DNA of 64,000 bases, taken from contig CM054134.1 of the NCBI GenBank assembly GCA_028751875.1, positions 47,812,318-47,876,317 of the forward strand, written 5' to 3'. Numbering within the stretch: position 1 is the first letter of the stretch; the number at the start of each line of letters is the position of its first letter. This stretch comes from Rapana venosa (lineage: Eukaryota > Mollusca > Gastropoda > Neogastropoda > Muricidae). Of the stretch, positions 1-12,700 are shown one piece after another. The notes under the pieces were generated by a model. That model saw nothing but the letters and a program-made list of their open reading frames with translations. It was not told where the DNA came from and ran no database searches. A program made the translations under genes and the position numbers.

Positions 1-243
1 TCCGTAAGAAAAATAACCACATATTTGATGTATTGAATGTGTCTGGACAGAGGGGGGAGGGGGATTGACCTTGCTTTATTTAAGGCCCTCAATGATGAGG
101 TTAGTGATCCACCATAACGCTGTACAAAAAGGGTTTAAAATGAATAAGGGAACCTGTCAGCAGTGTTAAATTACAATTTTATAAAATATCTCCCTCTGCC
201 CTCTGACCCTCCCTCTCTGTCTGTCTGTCTCTCTCTCTCGTGT

Positions 244-244
<1 letters not shown>

Positions 245-314
<70 letters not shown>

Positions 315-361
315 ATACAGGCATAAACGCACACACACACACACACACAGGCACAAACACA
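245..361. repeat. (CA)n microsatellite, two blocks
   Basis: Long CA dinucleotide run at 245-312, a short unique interruption, then a second CA block to 361. A CT-rich segment (tctgtctgtctctc) borders the left side. Confidence 0.95.
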
Positions 362-504
362 CATTTCTTCCAGTTTTAATAATTTAATGTATAAGTACTT
401 TTGTGGGGGAAGGGGGGGGGGGGGGCTGCTGGTATGCATGAGTCCTTGCATGTATATGTGCATAGAGTGTTTGGGCATACATGTTTGGGTACAGGAGGTA
501 GTAG

Positions 505-597
505 GTGATGCTGCTGTTGTTGCGACATGCTCTCTGCAGGAAGAGCAGCCCAAATTTCTTGCAGAGAAATCTACCATGACTTAAAGTGGTATATAAA
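505..597 (+). repeat. SINE-B 3' fragment
   Basis: The block reading gcaggaagagcagcccaaat followed by cagagaaatctaccatgac matches the 3' end of the SINE-B copies at 4604, 43042 and 50319. The head is missing. Confidence 0.7.
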
Positions 598-835
598 AAA
601 AAAATTTTTTATGCGGGAAGGTGGGGTGTTTTAATGTGGGAGGCTGGTAAATGATGAAGGGTAGCTTGTGAGGAGAATTGGTTAGGGTGAAAGCGAGTGT
701 GTGGTTGAATATATGCGTTAGTCTTTTTGTTCATTATTTGAATGATTCTGTAAGTGTCATGTTTGTAAGCACTTCGAGCTCTCATAAGAATGTTTGGCAC
801 ACAAAATATCCTTTCTAAGTTTCTTACTGACAGTT

Positions 836-836
836 C

Positions 837-895
<59 letters not shown>
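836..895. repeat. (CA)n microsatellite
   Basis: CA run with one TA interruption. Confidence 0.95.
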
Positions 896-900
<5 letters not shown>

Positions 901-1653
901 CATGCACTTTAGGTTGAACATACAGATAAAGCTTTTTTCTTTTCAGTCCTTGGTTGTGAGCAGTGTAAAAGACTTAGAGATGGGGGTTTACTGATGTGAG
1001 AGTGACTTTTGACTTTATTCTCTGCTAGAAGGGTGGGTTTTTCACTTTTTGTTTGTTCTTCTGATATTTACATGGGCAGATTTTTGAAATCTTTCTTTGA
1101 AATTCTCTTTAAGTGTAATGTACCATGATGTTGTAATCTGTGTGTATGTATGTATGTATGTTGCACAGTTTTAAGCTGAGCATTAACTACAAGGCGACAG
1201 TGTGAATATGGCCTCTGTAGACAGCAGAGATAATAAACAATATAACTGGATTGGATCATGTGTTATGGGATGTCCTGCTACAGAGTTTCTCTTTGAGGAC
1301 CTAAAAAGAAGTTGTGCAGCTTTAGATGTATTGAATTATGTAGATAAGTCCAATAAACACTAACAGCAAACTCATTCATATCATGTATTTATGTAGAAGT
1401 GATCATCTTTGTTTCCTTTGCTACAAACTGAGAAATTAGGTGAAAAGGACGCTTCAGATAAAGTTTATCGCCGGTGAACGGAACCATGAGGTTTTGATAT
1501 GTTTATAAACATAATTTGTAGGAATACGGTTTTGTTTTCTTTTTTGTGTTTGTGTGTATATATATATTTCATTGCATGGTGATCATTGACAATAAGGATG
1601 CTGTAATGATGCTAATATTGTTTATTGTAAGAGTGATTGTTGCTTTATTGATA

Positions 1654-1681
1654 CCCCCCCCCCCCCCCCCCCCCCCCCCCC
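1654..1681 (+). repeat. Poly-C tract, 28 bp
   Basis: Uninterrupted run of 28 C residues. It could form a four-stranded structure and is also prone to assembly error. Confidence 0.9.
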
Positions 1682-1997
1682 ACCCAAATTTTTGTTTTTG
1701 ACAGTTTGTATAATATCATGCATGTATTTCAGATGACAGGTTGGCTACAAAAACATTCAGTCATTCAGATGAATAAGACTGTTGTTTATATAAAGCATGC
1801 ATAAATGTATGTTGGAAACTTTGCTCATATTGAGAAAGAGAGTGCAGATGAGTGTTTTACAATCACATCATTTCTTACTTTTAAAAAAACCAAAATGTTT
1901 ACAGCATATTCTGAGATGTAATGGAGAACAAGCAGCAATCAGTGTAAGGTTATTAATGTTTGTGATTCTGATTTGTAAATTTCAGGCAGAGAACAGA

Positions 1998-2224
1998 ATG
2001 GATTTGTTTCGACTGATTGTGTCCATTGGACTGACCATCCTGGTGGTGATTGGGTCATGCTATTCATCAGAAGATCTGGAAAATAAAGAAGAATCTGTGG
2101 GAGAGCTCAACAGTCTGAATCCATCACAGCCCTCAAAAACTGAACAGCTCCAAGATGCTGCTGAAGACAGCCATGTAAGTAAAGTCTGAATACAAAATCT
2201 GTGCTTTTAACCAACACAGACATA

Positions 2225-2261
<37 letters not shown>

Positions 2262-2312
2262 ACACACACACACACACACACACTCTTACACACACACATA
2301 CACACACACTCA

Positions 2313-2379
<67 letters not shown>

Positions 2380-3668
2380 ACACACACACATTATTCAGTT
2401 CACTGTAATGGAGTAACAGATAATTTGATACTCACCACCTTGTATTCTGGAAGAAAGAGTCTAGCTGCACACATATCTTCAGCTACTGCCATATATGCAC
2501 ATGGTAAAGTGCATAGTCGATGGATGTTTTCACAGATATGAAGTGAATTCAGTTGGGGCATTGCTCTATAAACATTTCAAAAGCATAATTTTACATCTAT
2601 CAGAAACACATGGAAGATTTCACTGTTCCAGTGTCAGGATTGCAGGTGATTTTTGTTCAAATGCACTCAGCAGCTTTACACTTTGAAGGAAATCTAGAAT
2701 ACACTCTCCATTCATCACACCCAGGAATCACTGTGAGACTGTAAGTGTGCACTGGGTGAAAAATGTGTGTGTATGGCTGTTTTCAAGTACCATGCCATGT
2801 CAGCAGCCATACTTGGACTTCAGATGATTTTTTCTCCTTTCATGGAAAGTACAAGTTGTTATTGCTAAGAGTTTGTCATGACTGAAGACAGTCTCAACAT
2901 TTCAAAGCAAAACAGTTTATCATTGTAGGCCTTGGCACTGTGCTTATATGAGTAACTGACAAAGCTTTTGGCTTGGGTCAGAAACTTTGTGTCTTATGGC
3001 AAGTCACGGGTGACTTAAAGGGTAGTTCAATAATGTGAAGTATTAAAAAAATATATATTATTGAAGCTAACCAGAACTAAATGTTTTTGACCTATCACAA
3101 TCATACACTAAGGTCAGCTTATTCTGTGAAAGTTTTACTTGAATTTGCTTTTTAATTAATCCAAAGCTGTTAAGTGTGTAATTTTATGTTTGTCTGTGTA
3201 GAAGTTCCACTGTACCTTCTTGATTCTGTCAGCTTTTGTATAAATTTTTTCCATTTAAATGCAAACTCATGCCTTCACTCTGTTAGTTATTGCATACACT
3301 TTGTTCGATTTTAATGCTTTTTTAAATTTTTATTATACTCTTTGTAATATGAAACACAAACAAGATATTACACATGGTTTAGACCAGTAAGTATAGATGT
3401 ACCCATGTTGTTATTGAGATTATATTTATATCCCAGCAGAGATTTCTGATTAGGGACTGATGAAGGGCCTGTTAGATAGACTGGCTTCTGATAAGAGTTT
3501 ATGAAATATCATCAGCTTTTTTTGTTTTGTTTTCTTTTAATCCACCTTTCACTGTATTTGAATTGAAGTAGTGGAAAACTTTCGCATCACACATTTTATT
3601 GAGGATCTTAGGGTGCTTTTTCAATCCTCTCTTTCTTTGTCTCTCTCCTAGTCTTTCTCCCTCTCTGT

Positions 3669-3762
<94 letters not shown>

Positions 3763-6700
3763 TACACACACACACACATTTTCTCTGAGCAGTTTATGTT
3801 TTTCCATTTGCTCAACAGAATTTTGAGGATAGTGATACCACAAGATCTAAGACACCACCTGACCTGCAGGAAGAACTGAGGAACCAAGATGAAGATGCTG
3901 CAGCAACAGGGATGCACACTGAAGACCACCAAGTGGGGAGCAAATCATTAAAAAGTGACTTTGAGAGTGAGAATTCCATAGACAGTCAAGGCAGTAAAGA
4001 AACAAGGAAATCAGCTAGGCTAGTGCTCCAGGCATTTGGATCTGAGGACACAGATGATGAAGAAGGCACAGATAGCCAAAGCGACGCAAAAGAAGAGATA
4101 TGGACAGAGCAGACAGAAGATGGAACAGAGCAGAAGCGGTCTAGTGGGCGGCGGTTTTTTTCGCTGATGAACTTGATCAAGTTTCTGCTGAACCCTGTGA
4201 TCGAGGAGTTTCAGGAGATGGAGAAGTCTTCCACTGGTCCAGAAGCTGCTGCTGCTTCTGCTGCTGCCACCGACGCCAACAACCACAGTGAAGTTGCTGG
4301 TGTATCTGCAGGTCACTTGTTCTTTTTTACATTGTGTTATCTGCTTTGTCATTGTAAATGCAATGTACATATATATGCATATATGTGAGCCCCTATTCAT
4401 GCCCATACACATGCATGCTTGCATACGTGCAAGCCTGTCCTCTCCCACACGTGCGCATCACACACACACACAAAAGAGGATTTTTCCTCTGGAGTTAACA
4501 TCAGTGCCGACTCCACTCTCTCCACAAGTCCTTTGGATGAGACTATAAACCAAGGTCCTGTGTGCGAACGCACTCAGAACATCTTGCGCGCACATTAAAA
4601 CCTGGATCGGTGGTCTAGAGGTAATGCGCCTGTCTAGAAAGCGAAAAGTCTGGGTCAGAAGTGTGCGGTGGTTTGAATCCCGTTTGGACCCAAAACTTTC
4701 TCCCCATCCATTAGATCATGAGTTGTGGTCTGGGGGCTAGTTTTTTGGATGAGACGATAAACTGAGGTCCCGTGTGTGGCACATAATTATTTAGCGCACA
4801 TCAAAGAACCCACGGCAACAAGAGAGTTGTCCCTGGCAAAATTCTGTAGAAAAAAAGCCACTCTAATAGGGAAACACACAGAGTTGCAGACAGGAAAAAA
4901 AAAAAAAAGGGTGGCGCTGCTCTTGTGAGACGTGCTGTCCCCGGGAAGAGCAGCCTGAATTTCACGCAGAGAAATCTGCCATGACTTAAAGGGGTATAAA
5001 GAAAGAAAGAAAGAAAGAAAACATGTTCCTCTTTTCGAAAGAGTAGGCCATTGTGTTTAGGTGGGAATGAATGACAAAATTTACAAAACTGCATAGACAT
5101 GGGGACTGGATGAAAAAAGCACATAATAATAATAATAATAATAATAATAATGTATGTAATTTATATAGCGCTGAATCTTGTACAGCAACAAATCAAAGCG
5201 CTTTATTTTGGAGCGCTTATTCCATTATCCTAAAAATAAAAGAATGAATAAATAAAAAAAATTTAAAAAACACACAGCCACACCCTATGCATGCATGTGC
5301 AATGCCACTGTTGTCCAAATGCACAGTAAGGGGTTGGGGGGGGGAGGGGAGGGAAGAGTTGAGGAGAGAATGAACAAATTATTGGTGAAGCTAGTGAAAA
5401 ATGCATTTGTTTGTTCCATGTTATGTGGCGTATAGTTCAAAATATTACTTTGAACCTGTAAGACTTGTCTGTCTGTGTTACATTGTGATTTTATATTTTA
5501 AGAGAGAGTTTGTGTGCTTTTGATTTGAATTTTATTCATGTATCTATTTGTTGTTTTTACTCGTCTAAGTATATATATATAAAAGCGTTCTTTTGGGGTG
5601 TTGTTTTTTTCTAGTATGGAGGATGGGGAGAGAAAAATTATGGGGTCAAATAACTCTTTGATTTTTATGTGTCTGTTACAGTAATGGGTAAAGTAGTTAT
5701 GAGATAATGATCTTAATGCTTTTTTTTTTTTTAAACAATCCTGTCACAGTTTGTTTGTTTTTAATATAAGAATTGCTATCAGTAAATGGTTGTAATTGCT
5801 GTGGATCATTTCAGATGCCAAAATAGTAAACACATCCATAACATTTTTGTAAATAACAGATTTGACTATGCTTTGGAACATATTTGTAGCAATTGCACTG
5901 AAACATGTTTGAAACATGTTACCAAGTATGGAACAAGTGGGTGAAATCATTGTTTATTGACAATTTATTAATTTCATATACCTCACTCTGTACTGGTTCA
6001 CTCACTTTTTAAAAATTGTTGGGATCTTCAGGTGGATTAGATTTTAGTGTAAAAGATGGTGTGATTTACTGATTCAGGTAATGGGGTACTTTGCCAAACA
6101 GTAAGATGGATGAAGTAACGGTTAGCATAACATTTTGTGTCATTTTTTCCAGTCTCTGGGATGGGACTTTTTTTTTTAATTGGTTTTTTATTTAATTATT
6201 TTATTCTTTTATTTCAAGGATAATGGAATAAGCAGTCATGTACTTTTTTACAACCAGCACACAATGGCCTCAGGTGCAGGCATAACAAAACATGTATTAT
6301 TTGTAGAATAGGTTAGCTATAGTGGCTGGCGTGGAGGACACTAATATATTCAGCATGCGGTCCACAACCTGCAGAAAGATGGGCTTCAGTATGCTCAGCT
6401 TGCCCAAGATACATTGCTAAAAACTGTAATGCAGTCCCAATGACTCCTCATGCAGTCATGGACTCTAAAAGAAAAATCAATTCAGAGTAACTCTTAAAGC
6501 ATGTACTGTGTACAATGTTCACCAAATCTGCTCTTGTTTGGGGCATTGATTGGTGTATCTTCAGTTGTTTTTGTTCCAAACTTTTTTAAAAAGAATTTGC
6601 TGGGAAATGACACAGGTAACTCCTCAGAAGTGGGAGACCAGGAGAAGAAGAATGGCACAGAATCGGGCAAGAAGACCAAGTTCCAGTGTGCGGGCAGAAA

Positions 6701-9168
6701 CGTGACCGAGAACACGACAGCCTTGGTCAGAATAGTCAACAGTACTGTACTGCTGGAGCTGCTCAGTTTTGACAAGAACCATTCCGCATCAGACTGTGTG
6801 CTGGTGATGTTTTATGCTCCTTGGTGTCACTTCTGTGCTGCCACTGCCCCTCACTACAATGCTATAGCACGAGCGTTTCCACAGCTGGAGGTGCTGGCTG
6901 TAGATACCGTTCATTTTAGCAAGTGAGTATTGTGCATCCGGACTTCACTTACAACATGACATAAGCAAACATACCTGAATGCAACTGCTGTAGCTTTTAA
7001 ACTGTAGTTAAATCCAGATGTTGGAATGCAGCTACCTTAATCAGTTAATGGTGGGCAAACACGGTCGCATATATGCAAATTCTCACCATTGGTGAACCTT
7101 GGAGCTTTGATAGCGGAACAAAAAAACCAAACAAATAAAACCGTGGTCATGGTTAAATTCAATGCATGTTTACTTATTCATCCCAACTCGGATATTAAAT
7201 ACATGTTTAGAAATGGTGCCTTGGTAATTTTAAACACAAAGATTTGTGAGTTGACAATATGAAGTGCATGTACACATAAAGGCATATATATCCTCATCTC
7301 TACCTTATCTCACACAACACACACACATACACACAGAGTGAAGCAACTACATAACTCCACAGATCAGAATACAGTAAATCAGAGAAGGTAATTAAGACTT
7401 TTAAAAAAATATGCCACAAAGATTCAAAATATGTGAAGGCTTTCTCAGGCTCAATATTTGTGAATAATTGATCAGTTGTGAATGATATTAAAGTGCAATT
7501 GTACAGATTGAATGATATGAAAATTCATGTTCTATTTTCAGCATCATGTTGTAACTTAATTGTCATTATTACCAAACAAGTTGTGTTTGCTCAAAAGCTG
7601 TCTTTGAAAAATGAAATAAAGATTGCCTCCCCTTTGATCATGGCAACTTTACTGTTTCATATTTGGTTTGGCAAAGAAGGTTGCATGTATAACAAAAATA
7701 TTGTTTGGATGTTATTGGTTGCCAGACTTATCAAATATAGGTATGCATGCACTGTCCATTGAACTATGGAATTCAAAGCTTTGAGATACCAGTTGACTGA
7801 GTGAGGAGTTAAGTAACAGCATACATTGTGGGAAAGCTTGTTCTGGAGAAACAATTGACATGTCTTATAATTGTTTTTCCATGGTTAGTCTTCTTATGAT
7901 CTATCCATGGGTTTTAGAAGGTAGGAAGTTAACACTAACAACACTTATAAAATGGATTGATGGCACATGCTAGCAAACCACATTATGTCCAGGACTTTTT
8001 ATTTATTTTTTTAAATGCAATACATATATATACACCAGTGCTTTTTCAGTGTCTTGCAGAGCTGTATGAAATGTGTGTAGTAATCCTCCTCCATCCATTG
8101 TTATAACCAAAGAATTTTTTACTTTATGGCCCTTCATCTGTCAGTTCATGGGCTGCAAATGAATACTGTAATATTTTTCCCAAATTTTCTGTTTCAGTTT
8201 AAATGCAAGGTTTGGTACAGTAGCAGTTCCAAATATCATGCTGTTTCATCAATCGCGATCTGCTGTTCGATTTAACCACACAGAACGTTACTTTGACACA
8301 TTGCTACAGTTTATCACAAACACAACAGGTAAGTTACATTATTTACCAATTCCTCTCCCTACTCTTTAAATAAAACAGAGCTGTGAACTAGTTAGTGAAT
8401 GATTTATTTTCATGATCATGTGTATTTTTATGCATACTTTACACAATTTTTCGTTAAATGCTCAACTTTACTGGTACTGTTACAATGGTGGACTTTGTTC
8501 ATCAGTTTTGTGGTAATTTTTGTAGTGTTTGTATCCAGGTTGGTTGGTTTTGTCATCGTGTTGAAGACCATTGAGCAGGAATTTGTCGTCAGTGTGTTTC
8601 TGTTTTGTGCCTCTGTTGTCAGTATTTAGTCTTTGCACTGAAAAACATTTCTGTTAATGTAATATTCACCTACATCATCCTTTTTTATATATAGAGTAGA
8701 GTAACCAAAAGAATCGGCCAGTTTTGGGTCACTTTAGCACATGCCACTTACAAAAAATAATTTCTTTTAAAAACACAAACAAAAAAGAACTTGCAAAATT
8801 GCTCCAAAAACATATCTCTGACTTTAAATTCCTGTCACTATAGTAAATCCTTTCGAATTATTGAGAATGATGACTTTGTTCAGTGTATGGTATATAGTTT
8901 GTGGCAGACCAGTGGCTGTGCAAGTATAGATTATTATTCCATGTTGACAGGGCTGAAGGCAAACAGCAGTGTGGAGCTGTCACCAGAGGACTATGAAGGC
9001 CCCTTGTCCTCCACCCCTACTGAAGAGACCGACTATCTCTTGTGGTTTGCCTGGGTCTTCATTGTCGTCTGCAGTGGCCACATCTTCATCTCCAGTCAAG
9101 TTGGTCAGCGGGCAATAGAAAGAGTGATGGTATTGTGGCAGGAACATCAGCATCAGCACATCGAGTGA
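1998..9168 (+). CDS. TXNDC15: Thioredoxin domain-containing protein 15-like, five coding exons
   Basis: Coding exons: 1998-2174, 3819-4299 (or 4311), 6616-6922, 8198-8328 and 8951-9168. All have GT/AG borders and compatible phases (0,1,2,1), giving about 437 aa. The protein starts with a hydrophobic signal segment (residues 1-20), followed by a long acidic, Ser/Glu-rich luminal region (about 22-220). A thioredoxin-like domain follows, with APWCHFC (Cys290, Cys293) and cis-proline context TVAVPNI. One transmembrane helix lies near residues 394-412, ending in a short tail (HQHQHIE). Several N-x-S/T sites precede the domain. This order is that of the TXNDC15 family, a secretory/membrane thioredoxin-like protein linked to primary cilia in vertebrates (established knowledge). 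The start was chosen because it opens the signal peptide and sits 12 bp after an AG acceptor. The borders of exons 2/3 are the least certain: the donor could be 12 bp later, and alternative acceptors at 6565 and 6628 keep the frame. It converges on GSTO copy 1. Confidence 0.88.
2226..2392. repeat. (CA)n microsatellite in TXNDC15 intron 1
   Basis: CA-rich array with CTTA interruptions, starting about 50 bp after the exon 1 donor at 2175. Confidence 0.95.
2700..2995 (-). repeat. Dispersed repeat E, reverse copy
   Basis: Shares blocks (atggctg, cagcagccatacttgg, gctaagagtttgtcatgactgaagac, acaaagcttttggc) with the copies at 44410, 56105 and 63478. It is diverged and lacks the (CAA)n tail seen in the better copies. 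Confidence 0.7.
3671..3780. repeat. (CA)n(TA)n(CA)n microsatellite
   Basis: CA run, then ATATAT core, then CA. It ends about 40 bp before the TXNDC15 exon 2 acceptor at 3818. Confidence 0.95.
4604..5010 (+). repeat. SINE-B, near full length, nested in SINE-A
   Basis: The tRNA-like head gatcggtggtctagaggtaa with a B-box-like tttgaatcccg is followed by the conserved body and the 3' end gcagagaaatctgccatgac. The tail is (GAAA)n. Confidence 0.8.
5126..5208 (+). repeat. (AAT)n-linked fragment with TATATAGCGC motif
   Basis: (AAT)n followed by ttatatagcgctgaatcttg and aaatcaaagcgcttta. The same motif pair occurs at 48325-48365 next to another (AAT)n, so this is a small dispersed repeat, here inserted in SINE-A. 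Confidence 0.65.
6195..6460. repeat. SINE-A tail remnant (-) joined to SINE-H tail remnant (+)
   Basis: 6195-6270 matches the SINE-A 3' end on the minus strand (aaggataatggaataagca). 6300-6460 resembles the 3' part of the repeat at 51575 (cagcatgcggtccacaacct, cccaatgactcctcatg). Both are old and diverged. Confidence 0.5.
7005..7130 (+). repeat. SINE-A' tail fragment
   Basis: The blocks ggaatgcagctaccttaat, tctcaccattggtgaacctt and ggagctttgatagcggaaca match the tail of the A' subfamily. It lies in TXNDC15 intron 3. Confidence 0.75.
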
Positions 9169-9760
9169 TTGCTTCAAGCTCGTCATGACTTTGGTGCTGA
9201 AATATTCTGGGTGTACGAGTTTGTTGGTGTGTGAGGCTATGAGGAATTAGCGGACCGTGCAATTACAGAATTGAAAAATGGGAATTGTGAGATATAGAGA
9301 ATGGACCATGTGATCTGCATTTTTGCGTGAATGAATGTATGTATGGTTTTAACTGTTTCTATATATACGTATGTTGTTAATAATATGTATGTTTTGGAAT
9401 GCATCGAAATACATGAGTGTTGTTATGAGAGAAGAAATGAAAAACAGTGCTGATTGACTTTAAGAAAAATGTGTGTACTACAAATATCTGGAATATTTTT
9501 TTGTTTGTTTCTTTAAAGTTTTTTTTTCTTTTGCTGATATCTTTTAAGTGTTTTTCTGATGTGTACTTTAAAAAATTTTTTTTAGAGGGGTAAGAATTGT
9601 AGTAGGCAAAATTCAGTCTCAAAATCTGTCCTAGTTGCTTGATAATTCAAAATGGTTTTGGTTGGGAGGGGGGGGGGGGGGGGGGGGGGGAGCGGTTAGC
9701 AAAGAGATGTGCATCATATGATCACCCATGCCAGACTTGAAAAAAAAATAATAAAGTTCT
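9169..9760 (+). other. TXNDC15 3' UTR with polyadenylation signal
   Basis: A-T-rich sequence after the stop codon, with a 24-bp G run at 9667-9690 and AATAAA at 9750-9755. This is the first clear signal downstream of the stop. The transcript end itself is inferred. Confidence 0.55.
9667..9690 (+). repeat. Poly-G tract
   Basis: Run of 24 G residues in the probable TXNDC15 3' UTR; a possible G-quadruplex in the RNA. Confidence 0.85.
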
Positions 9761-12700
9761 GTATTTTGCAACTTTAACACAATATATGTACAGGACAAAT
9801 GACAACAAGTTTGCGACTATTGTTAAGGCAGTCATTTATATATATAGACCAATACCATCCATTGATAAATAAGAAATGCCTTCACTGCTCAGTAATCTTT
9901 TCTTTTTCTTTTTTAATGTAGAGCTTTTATGAGGATAGAAAAGTGCTAGAAATGAGTTCTGACGAAGCAACCCGATAAATGATTAATGTAAAATAATTAT
10001 GCACTCACGTGTAATAGGAGAGGAAAAACTGAAGGTTCAAGTTTAACAAATTTGTTGGATAGAAACACATATCACACACAAGGGGAATGTGCTGTGAACT
10101 GGGACAGTGTTTATTGAAATTTAAAATTTTAAAAATTAGGGAAAGATTGTAGAATACGAAGGGGATGGAAGATGCTTTGCATGTACATGCCCCCGAAAGA
10201 AACAAGATTCCTTTTCTAGTAATAATGGTGCTCGTCCACTTCATCATTAAATGAATCAGTGAATGAATGCATTGTATCAGTCTAAGTGAGTGTCCAGTAA
10301 CAAATGGCATTTGAGGTTGAGTGAGCGTCTTGAGGAGTGTTTGACATATTCAAATGCAACTGAGCAGCTGTTCCCTGAAAGGATATTGTCTTTCATGTCT
10401 GCAATCAGTCTTTATATGATGTGAAATGTGCTTGGTTGTTCAGAAATGACTAAAGGCTGTTTTGCGGCGGGGGTGGGGGTGGGGAGATGAAAAGTCCCCA
10501 GTATGGTGTGGGAGTTGTGTGATAGATGAAATTGAGTTTGTCTGTTGCACATATTGATGATTGAACATATTAAAACTAAATAAGACACTCTTACAATGAA
10601 ATGTTATTGAGAGAGAGAGAGAGAGGATGAGAGCTTGAAAAAGGATGAAGGATACTAGAGTTGAGGGAGAAAGAAAATAAAACATGTTGAGAAAGATAAA
10701 GGAGAGTGGGGAGGATGAGGGCGTGTTCCAATATATTCATATTGATTGAAGGCAGAAAAGGGAAACAGATACCAGATGTAATTTCTCATCTCTATTGTGA
10801 CTGGAGATGTCATAGACAAATGACTATGCTTGTGTGAGCCTGCACTGTAGAAATATTAAGAGAATGACTACCAGTAAACAAATCCTTCTTACAGGATTGA
10901 GAGATGTATAATAATTCAGGCATGATGAGTTTAACCCTCTTGTCATTGAATTCTGTAGAGCTAAACTGCCTGTAGATTTTGAATTCTTTGAAAGTTTTCT
11001 ACCCCTCTACTTTACTAAAAAAAAACCAAAACACCAGTTCTGTGTGTGTGTGCATGGCAAGCTATCAAGCTGATTTTTGTCACAAGCAAAATATGTCTTT
11101 GTACTTGCATTTTGAAACAAGTTTGAGTGTCTGGTCACCAGATGTCTTGTCATTGTCACCTTATTTTTCACCAATCACAGGTAGAAGATGTATGGTATAT
11201 ATGATAAACTAGGAAGGCATTCATGGATATAACAACAGTTCATGCATGTTAGTAGCTGATGTGTTTACCAATGGTTATGTTCAATGGTACATCAAGGATG
11301 TGTCACAGTGTCCCCATAATACGTATGTTGTGTCTTGAAGAGACAGAAATTTTGTTGTTTTTTTTCCTTTTGAAAACAAGTCATATTCAATCAATGTCTG
11401 ACCTTTATTTTGCAGCTCATATCTGTATGTATTAACCACATGCTGGTTATGTGCACCAAAGTATATTATTGTACATGAGTGTGACAGGGCCACCACACAG
11501 GTGGGACAAATATGAAGCATTACAGAACTTCTTTCATCCTACAAAATGTTAATCTTGGTAATCTCTAAGGTAGTCGTAGTGATGGCACAGAGACACATCA
11601 CATCACATCACAGAAAGCGCAAATTGTGGATGTGTCAGGGGTGTAGCCATAGCTGTCACCTGTCCTACCTTGGCACACTCAAGACCTATTTTCTTTTCCT
11701 TCTAACTATTTTCTTTATCAGCATATCTGTTACTTTCTGCCATTGTAGTTTCAGAGGGAAAGTGTGGTAACAATGAGAAAATAGTCAAAGGCATCACTTT
11801 TCAGGCATCTGTACTGCAGACCAGCCAGGAGGTCAAATTTCTCCACAGTTGCTTTGTGTAGCGCAAATCACCAGTTTCAGGAATGTGGCAAATGGCACAT
11901 TATCTTCTGGGTCACTCTTCTCTCTAACTGCATCATTTCTTTCCTCCTCTTCTTTCTCAGCTTTGAACATCTAACTCACTTTTCTCGTTTACATTTTTCT
12001 ACTTCAGCTACAATAGCATTCAATTCATTGTCTAATTAACCAGATGAATTGTCTGCTACCAAAGAAGATGCCTTTCTTCTTTTTTTTTTTTGCAACGCTG
12101 TGGCATGTGAAAAGTGTTTTATCATGGGATGAGCTCCCCCCCTCCCTCTCTACTACATGCATTTTCTACACACACACACACACGCACACACACAACCTGA
12201 CCAAGTTTCAGACTCACTGGTTGAGAACCAGGAGATAAATGTGTGATGGAACAAGTACTGCCCACATGGTCAGGACCAGCAGTCGGCTGAGGTCGTAATA
12301 GAATCTGCAGGTGCCCACCACTGATGTTGGCTACGGTTGTAACAGGGTCAAGAAGGTTAATCAAAAAGAGATGCTCAACTTGACCATATTTTGACCTGTT
12401 AAAACAGTGAGTAGTGCTCAATTGCACCTTTGAAGGTTCCCCTTCTAGAACTGAAGCGTTTTAAAGGATAGGTGCATAAAGGGACGGAAGAAGGAAAGAT
12501 GAGCTTCACATGAACACTCTTTGCTTTTATCAGTCATGATCTTTATTTTATTCAAAATGTTATATTCAATTCAAATTAACAGACAAAAAGAATCCTAACT
12601 TCTTGCTTGCTAAAGAAGACAAGGCCACATTACTCTGAATACTACCTTGCTTTGTTTCTAAGTAAAACAAGAAGGATTCTGAACTTAATATTTCTGTTAA

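Larger units (their letters stand above)
1..1985. other. Non-coding upstream region of the TXNDC15-like gene
   Basis: No credible coding exon is visible on either strand. The stretch holds (CA)n tracts, a SINE-B 3' fragment, homopolymer G and C runs and AT-rich unique DNA. A splice acceptor (tttcag) ends at 1985, 12 bp before the TXNDC15 start codon, so at least one 5' non-coding exon and the promoter probably lie somewhere in this stretch or to its left. I could not place them. Confidence 0.5.
4466..5255 (+). repeat. SINE-A copy split by two later insertions
   Basis: The SINE-A body (gaggatttttcctctggagt ... gtgcgaacgcactcagaac) is cut at about 4600 by a SINE-B. It resumes at about 5025 (tttcgaaagagtaggccatt), is cut again at about 5126 by an (AAT)n-tailed fragment, and ends at about 5208-5255 (gcttattccattatcc). 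It lies in TXNDC15 intron 2. Confidence 0.8.

Noticed and set aside
166..577. Long frames made of Val-Cys or His-Thr repeats here and at 609-994, 2107-2416, 18341-18640, 35861-36206, 55201-56236 and 57241-57753
   Set aside because: They are translations of (CA)n/(GT)n microsatellites; dinucleotide runs have no stops in several frames.
1797..1997. N-terminal extension of TXNDC15 upstream of 1998
   Set aside because: The extension has no signal-like or conserved features, and an AG acceptor at 1985 separates it from the signal peptide start.
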